Source: an uncultured Collinsella sp. | GTDB taxonomy: Bacteria > Actinomycetota > Coriobacteriia > Coriobacteriales > Coriobacteriaceae | DNA: 10,249 nt | Assembly: GCA_900544065.1 (NCBI GenBank) | Contig: UQTR01000074.1 | Coordinates: 1 to 10,249 of the forward strand | Direction: 5' to 3' | Part shown: in pieces, positions 6,101-10,249 of the stretch | How the letters are laid out: each line of letters starts with the position of its first letter | How positions within the stretch are numbered: the first letter of the stretch is position 1 | Translations under genes and position numbers: made by a program | Notes under the pieces: model-generated | The model's input: only the letters and a program-made list of their open reading frames with translations | What the model was told of the DNA's origin: nothing | Databases searched by the model: none

Positions 6101-9100
6101 TCTTAGCAGCAGGACCCGTGGACGAGGCCGCGTGGTCGACGACGTTTTTGCCTGCCTCGACCGCAGCCGAGAGCACAGCCGAATCGCCCCCATGGACGCT
6201 CACGTCCTGCGGCTGCGCGACCACACGCGGAGCGTCCGCCTTCGCAAACTCGAACGTGACCTCCTGCGATGCGGTGACATCGCTCAGCGTTGCCTCGTAC
6301 GTCCCGCCCTTGTAATCAGAAATGTCGAGGTCAACGGTCGCATCCGAGCCGGTCTGCACGACCGTCACGCGCTCGAGGTAGCAGCCCTCGTCGGGCGTCG
6401 CCGAGAGGGTCACGTCCCCGCCCTCAACAACCGAAACCAAGGCGTTGTCGACCGAACCGTTGACTGCCTTCGCCGTCACCTTGTAGTGCTCGGGCTTCTT
6501 CTTGACCGTCAGCGTGCCGGGGTCGACCGAGACATCAAAGTTCGGATCGGCGACCGCCGCATCAATCTGGTACTCACCCGCCGGAGATTTCTTATTCGCC
6601 GAGCAGAAGTACGTAACCTTAACGTCCGAGGTGTCGCAACGGCTCACCAAGCTGGAGGTGAACTCGGGATTCTCCTGGCCCTCAAAGCGCTCGGCATCGT
6701 CGACCTTCACCAGCAACTGGGCAGGTGCAACAGAAACCGTCAACTCGACGTCCTCGGCGGCAAGATAGTTTCGAGACGCCTTGGCATGGGCGACAACACG
6801 TGCCGTACCGGCAGCCTTCACCGTCGCGCAGCGTCCCTTAATCGAAACCGGGCTCGCATCGTCATCGAAATCAACCAGCTCAAAAATCACGGGAGTCTGG
6901 GCAACGTTGTTAAACACAGTGGGATCTCCACCGTAAACACCCGAATAGCTCGTCGTTCCCGTAATGGCCTGGCTTGCCTTTGCAATCGAGGACTCGGCGG
7001 ACTTTTTACCCTGATAGTTGGGGTCAGTCACCTTAACCGTAACGCGATAGTTGCCACTGTCGCACGGCTCCAGCGCCGTCGGACCATAGGACGTTCCATC
7101 TATACCGCGATAGGTAACGGAATAGGCAGACGCATCAAGGCCGGCAACCGCAACCGCCGCACCGTGTCGTGCGCCATCGTATGTCACATCAGACGTCTCG
7201 ATCGAAATATCGACCGGGGCCTTCTCGATCGTGAAGTCACAGGAGACATTACCGACATATCCCTTGGCATCGAGCGTCGCCACCACACGATACGTGCCGG
7301 CATCCACCGGCGCCTGATCCGACGAGTAATGTGTGTCGCCCGTGCCAACATAGGTCAGTTTGACATCGTCCTCGCAACCCTCGGGCACGCCCGAAAGCTC
7401 CGGGGCCTGCGCCGTCGCGTTGTAGGTAAAGGTCTGGCCCTCAAATGCAAGCGAGGCTTTCTTCGCCTTCACGAGCAGCGCGAAGTGTGCATCGCACTTG
7501 TCGCCCAGGTCATCGGTGCACGAAATCTTAAAGCGACAAACACCCGTAGCCGCAGGCACGCCCGAGAGCACCAAGGCGCCCGATCCGTCATCTGCCAGCG
7601 TCAGCTGCATGCCCTCAGGAACCTCAACATCATCCAAGTTGTACGCATACGGTGCCTTGCCGCCCGTAGCGCCGGTAATCTCTGCACGGTACTCTTCGTG
7701 AGCGGTCGCCACCGGCAGCACGCGCCCATTAAACACAAGTGCTTCTCGGGGCACGATGGATACCTTCGCATGTTCGGTATCCGTCTTTGTCACCGTGCCC
7801 AGGTAGTTCTGCGTAATGCGGCAGAAGTACTCGCCCTCACCGTCGCTGTCGAGCCGGGCGATCGAAAGAGTCTCCCCCGTCTCGCCCTTCAGCGCCACTG
7901 CCTTGCCACCATCGTCAGACACGCGATACCACTGGTAGCTCAGCTTGACGTCTGCAGCGGATCCAGAAGACACGGCCGCATGGACGCGAACATTGCGCCC
8001 CGCCTCGGCGGCGAACGAAAGCTCAACCGGATCGCCCTCGTAAGCACTCGCATCCTGCGGCTGAGCGAGCACCTCCGGAGCCGCAGCCTTCGCGAATTCA
8101 AACGTGACCTGCTGCGGAGCACTCACGCCACTCAGTGTGACCTCGTACGCCCCACCCTTGTAGTCAGAAATATCAAGGTCATAGGCATTGCCGGCCGAAC
8201 CGTCATCACCGGCCTCTTCGGCAACGGTCACGCGCGTCAGGTAGCAGCCCTCATCGGGCGTCGCCGAAAGCGTCACCTTGCCATCCGTAGCGACCAAAGC
8301 AGACTCCGGATCAACCGATCCGTTGACCGCTCGGGCCTTCACCTGGTACTTAGGCGCCTCCGCAAAGCGCGCCTCGACGGTCATATTGTCCTCGGGGACA
8401 AACGTCCAGGTAGCATCCGTGCTCAGCGGCTCATCGCCCAACGACCCGTCGTCATTGCGCGCATACCACCCATCAAACACATACCCCGCATCGGGAACGG
8501 CAGTCAGAGTAGTGGACTCACCGTTCTCGACTTCGTTGGTCACGGCATAGCCCAGAGATTCGTCCTCGGAGGAGCCCTCGACGTGTCCGCCCTGACGCGA
8601 ATCCACCGCCGTAACCGTCATCAACGCCCGCTCATAAACAGCCGTAAAAGTACGGTTGCCAAACACTACGCGGTTGATCACCGGCGTAAATCCCACAGGC
8701 ATGCCGTTCTCGTCGACCCAGTATTTAAACTTCCAACCCTTATGCGGCACGGTAAACATAATCGCCGCGGAGTGGTAGGAGCCGCCGGTACCAAGCGCAA
8801 CCATGCTAAAGCCCGCGTCCTTGGGATACGTAGCGACCTGAACATCGCAGCCCGTCTCGTAGAACACGGCCGTAAGCTGCTTATTCTCCTTTGCGGTACC
8901 GATATAGAACGCGCTGTAGCTCACCGTGACACCCGCATCGTCGACCCAATGCGAGAAGTGGTACTTCTTCCACGGGATCGCGATCGCCATAAACATGTCG
9001 CCCCTGTCGTAGGACCTGCTACCGGCAGGAATGCCGTCGACCAGAAGGGCCGTACCGCGGAAGATGGACGAGCCAGTGACGGTAATGGTCACCTGTCCAT

Positions 9101-10231
9101 CGGATTCGAACTGCGCGTAGTACGTTATGTCCTGCGTGGCGGTCACATCGAGGGTCGTCGCGGTCTCGACAATCGAGGTGCCCTCTTTATCGGTGCTCCA
9201 GCCCACAAAGCGATAGCCCATACCGGCAACAGCGGTCAGTTCCACCTGATCGCCCACGGCAAAGCAACCGCTGCCCGTAACACGGCAGCCCCTGTTCGAT
9301 GCCTTGTCCTTCACCACGACCTCGCCCGTAACGGTCACCTCGTACGGATCGGCAAACACGGCCTGGAGCTCCAACGCATCGTCCTCGAGCCCCTCGACCA
9401 TATCCTTGTCGAGCTTAACCCAGCAATGGGCGTCGCAGCTCAGCAGCGACTTATTGCCCTCGGCATCCAGGACATACCAGCCGACAAAACGTTTGGTTCC
9501 CATAGGCGTAGCATTGAGCTCGACCGTATCACCGAATTGATAGGAGCCCTCGCCGCTCAGGGTGCCCACGCCATCGTCACTCGCGCTCAAAACGACCTGA
9601 TAGGACTTAGGCGCAAAGATCGCCGTATAGGTGGCGTCACCCGTGACCTTAACGGTATAGTCGGCGTTCTCGCTGACTGTCTCGCCCTTGTCGTCCGTCC
9701 AACCCGCAAACGAATACCCGGTGTTGGCGATCGCGCGAAGCGTCGCACGGTCGCCGACCTCATAGCCACCAAAGCCGCTCACGGCTCCGCCCTCGGCAGG
9801 CGAGGCAACGGTATGTACGACATACGAACCCGACGCAAAGACGGCATAGAGCGACGTGTCCTCACACACGGTGAATCGATAGGTTTTCTTGGAGCTCACG
9901 CACGTGCCGTTACGGAACCAGCCCACAAAAGCCGTATCCTCGGCGGCAACCGCACGCACGGTTGCGACCTGTCCGGCGGCATACGACCCCGCGCCCTCGA
10001 CTGTGCCCATGCTCTCCTCGCACGAGACGTCCACCGTATATTGTTTTGCCGAGAACACGGCCTGGAGCGCCGTGTCAGACGTCGGCGCCACGTGATAGGT
10101 GGTGTCGCGGCTTACCACGGCGCCCGAGGCATCGGCCCAATACTCAAACGCATAGCCCGAAAGCGCATGCGCGGTCAGCGTGGCGGCATGCCCCGCCTCA
10201 ACGGTACCTGTGCCCTCGACCCAGCCGACGA
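3171..10231 (-). CDS. Giant cell-wall-anchored repeat surface protein, 5' end missing
   Basis: At least 2352 residues, open to the contig end, so the signal peptide and true start are missing; the GTG at 10118 lies in the middle of a repeat and is not the start. In order: about eight InlB-B-like repeats (10231-8349) with GY.F.GW and AVF-type motifs; block A (8348-6495), block B (6485-5160), an Asp-Pro linker, block C (4970-3642), a second Asp-Pro linker, then LADTG, a hydrophobic stretch and RRRRPDA. Each block holds an InlB-type repeat (TLSATPDE), an Ig-like domain (LSYQW, GEYFCR), a putative Ig/cadherin-like domain (LPDG, LSG.PS..G) and MBG-type domains. Secretion and sortase anchoring are expected. 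Such architecture is typical of adhesins and surface stalks, but no ligand-binding or enzymatic domain is visible, and the function may sit in the missing N-terminal part. Confidence 0.93.
3267..3281 (-). other. Sortase motif LADTG of the surface protein
   Basis: The C terminus has LADTG, then a hydrophobic stretch rich in Ala, Val and Leu, then four Arg and PDA, which is the layout of a cell-wall sorting signal. Position two is Ala rather than Pro. LAxTG is the form recognised by class E sortases of high-GC Gram-positives; assignment to a sortase here is inference, as none is in the window. Confidence 0.85.
3351..3641 (-). repeat. Asp-Pro-rich wall-spanning linker after block C
   Basis: About 95 residues rich in Asp, Pro, Lys and Glu, built on units such as PDPDKP and PEPDQP, with a DNA period near 18 bases. 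It starts with QEPVDPDPVVPDPD and changes into a Ser/Lys-rich stretch before LADTG. The likely role is an extended stalk through the cell wall. Because the DNA repeat lacks stops in several frames, it creates long false reading frames on both strands. Confidence 0.85.
3642..4970 (-). repeat. Domain block C of the surface protein
   Basis: About 443 residues from RFEVTAKAVNGSVDN to VKKK. Domains run InlB-type repeat (4970-4718), Ig-like (about 4717-4388), putative Ig/cadherin-like (about 4387-4110), MBG-type (about 4109-3871), and a second MBG-like domain with ERFEGE.NPAFTSSL (about 3870-3642). It is close to block B over its whole length, with runs of identical DNA such as the one encoding GETGETL. 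Confidence 0.85.
4971..5159 (-). repeat. Asp-Pro-rich linker between blocks B and C
   Basis: About 60 residues of PDP, NPDPD, PEPDNP-type units. Its first residues (REPVDPDPVVPDPD) match the start of the linker that follows block C, which supports duplication of a block plus its linker. No such linker separates blocks A and B. Confidence 0.85.
5160..6485 (-). repeat. Domain block B of the surface protein
   Basis: About 442 residues from YKVTAKAVNGSVDN to VKKK, with the same five-domain order as block C and almost the same length (1326 against 1329 bases). It is joined directly to block A by only three residues, PEH. Confidence 0.85.
6495..8348 (-). repeat. Domain block A of the surface protein, with extra MBG-type domains
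   Basis: About 618 residues from YQVKARAVNGSVD to VKKK. It follows the same order as blocks B and C but carries about 165 extra residues (around 7222-6727) before the last MBG-like domain. The extra part holds an MBG-type domain with TYDGARHGAAVAV and a Big/MBG-like stretch with YGGDPTVF and ASRNYLAAE. It is more diverged in DNA from B and C than these are from each other. Confidence 0.8.
8349..10231 (-). repeat. Array of about eight InlB-B-like repeats (5' partial)
   Basis: About 627 residues split into units of roughly 70-90 residues, each with a glycine-rich turn (for example GSYAAGQ, GGYEVGD, GSYQFGD), a GY.F.GW-type core and an ending such as AVF or AIF. The first unit is cut by the contig end. 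Two units near 8990-8630 (HFSHWVDD and KFKYWVDE) are more diverged. These beta-grasp-like repeats are common in bacterial surface proteins and probably form a rod. Confidence 0.8.
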
Positions 10232-10249
10232 CTGTCTCTTATACACATC
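10232..10249. other. Tn5/Nextera mosaic-end adapter remnant, not genomic
   Basis: The last 18 bases, CTGTCTCTTATACACATC, match the first 18 of the 19-base transposase mosaic-end adapter used in tagmentation libraries. They sit exactly at the sequence end and interrupt an InlB-type repeat. They should be removed before annotation. Confidence 0.97.

Overview
The window looks like a piece of a Coriobacteriia genome (Actinomycetota), most likely Collinsella or a close gut relative. This is inferred from the GC-rich, codon-biased genes, a very large surface protein built of InlB-type, Ig-like and MBG-type repeats, and an LADTG sorting motif of the LAxTG kind favoured by high-GC Gram-positives. No taxonomic marker gene is present, so the genus is a guess. 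All supported genes are on the minus strand.

Layout from left to right: (1) 1-1383 is a possible cassette, a single gene (112-1134) for an AbiEi-like protein with a C-terminal DUF559/Vsr-like nuclease-fold region, bordered on both sides by copies of one palindromic element in opposite orientation (15-85 and 1299-1365). (2) 1398-1682 is a tRNA operon with a strong promoter, tRNA-Pro(TGG), tRNA-Gly(TCC) and an intrinsic terminator. (3) 1694-3052 is brnQ, a branched-chain amino acid carrier. (4) 3053-3170 is an intergenic region holding the terminator of the surface-protein gene and a likely brnQ promoter. (5) 3171-10231 is the 3' part of a giant cell-wall-anchored surface protein, at least 2352 residues here, with its N terminus off the end of the contig. 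(6) 10232-10249 is not genomic: it matches the Tn5/Nextera mosaic-end adapter.

The surface protein starts (in the visible part) with about eight InlB-B-like repeats. Three copies of a multi-domain block follow, called A, B and C here. Blocks B and C are each followed by an Asp-Pro-rich linker that opens with the same residues. The protein ends in LADTG, a hydrophobic segment and an Arg-rich tail. The genes do not form one pathway: the surface protein and brnQ are neighbours separated by a terminator, and the tRNAs have their own promoter. brnQ itself has no clear terminator before that tRNA promoter.

The most unusual part is the left end. The two flanking palindromes differ by a compensatory change that keeps the hairpin paired, and their similarity continues into flanking sequence on both sides. 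That makes the lone nuclease-like gene look like the cargo of, or the enzyme for, a repeat-bordered unit. This reading is a hypothesis and needs genome-wide comparison.
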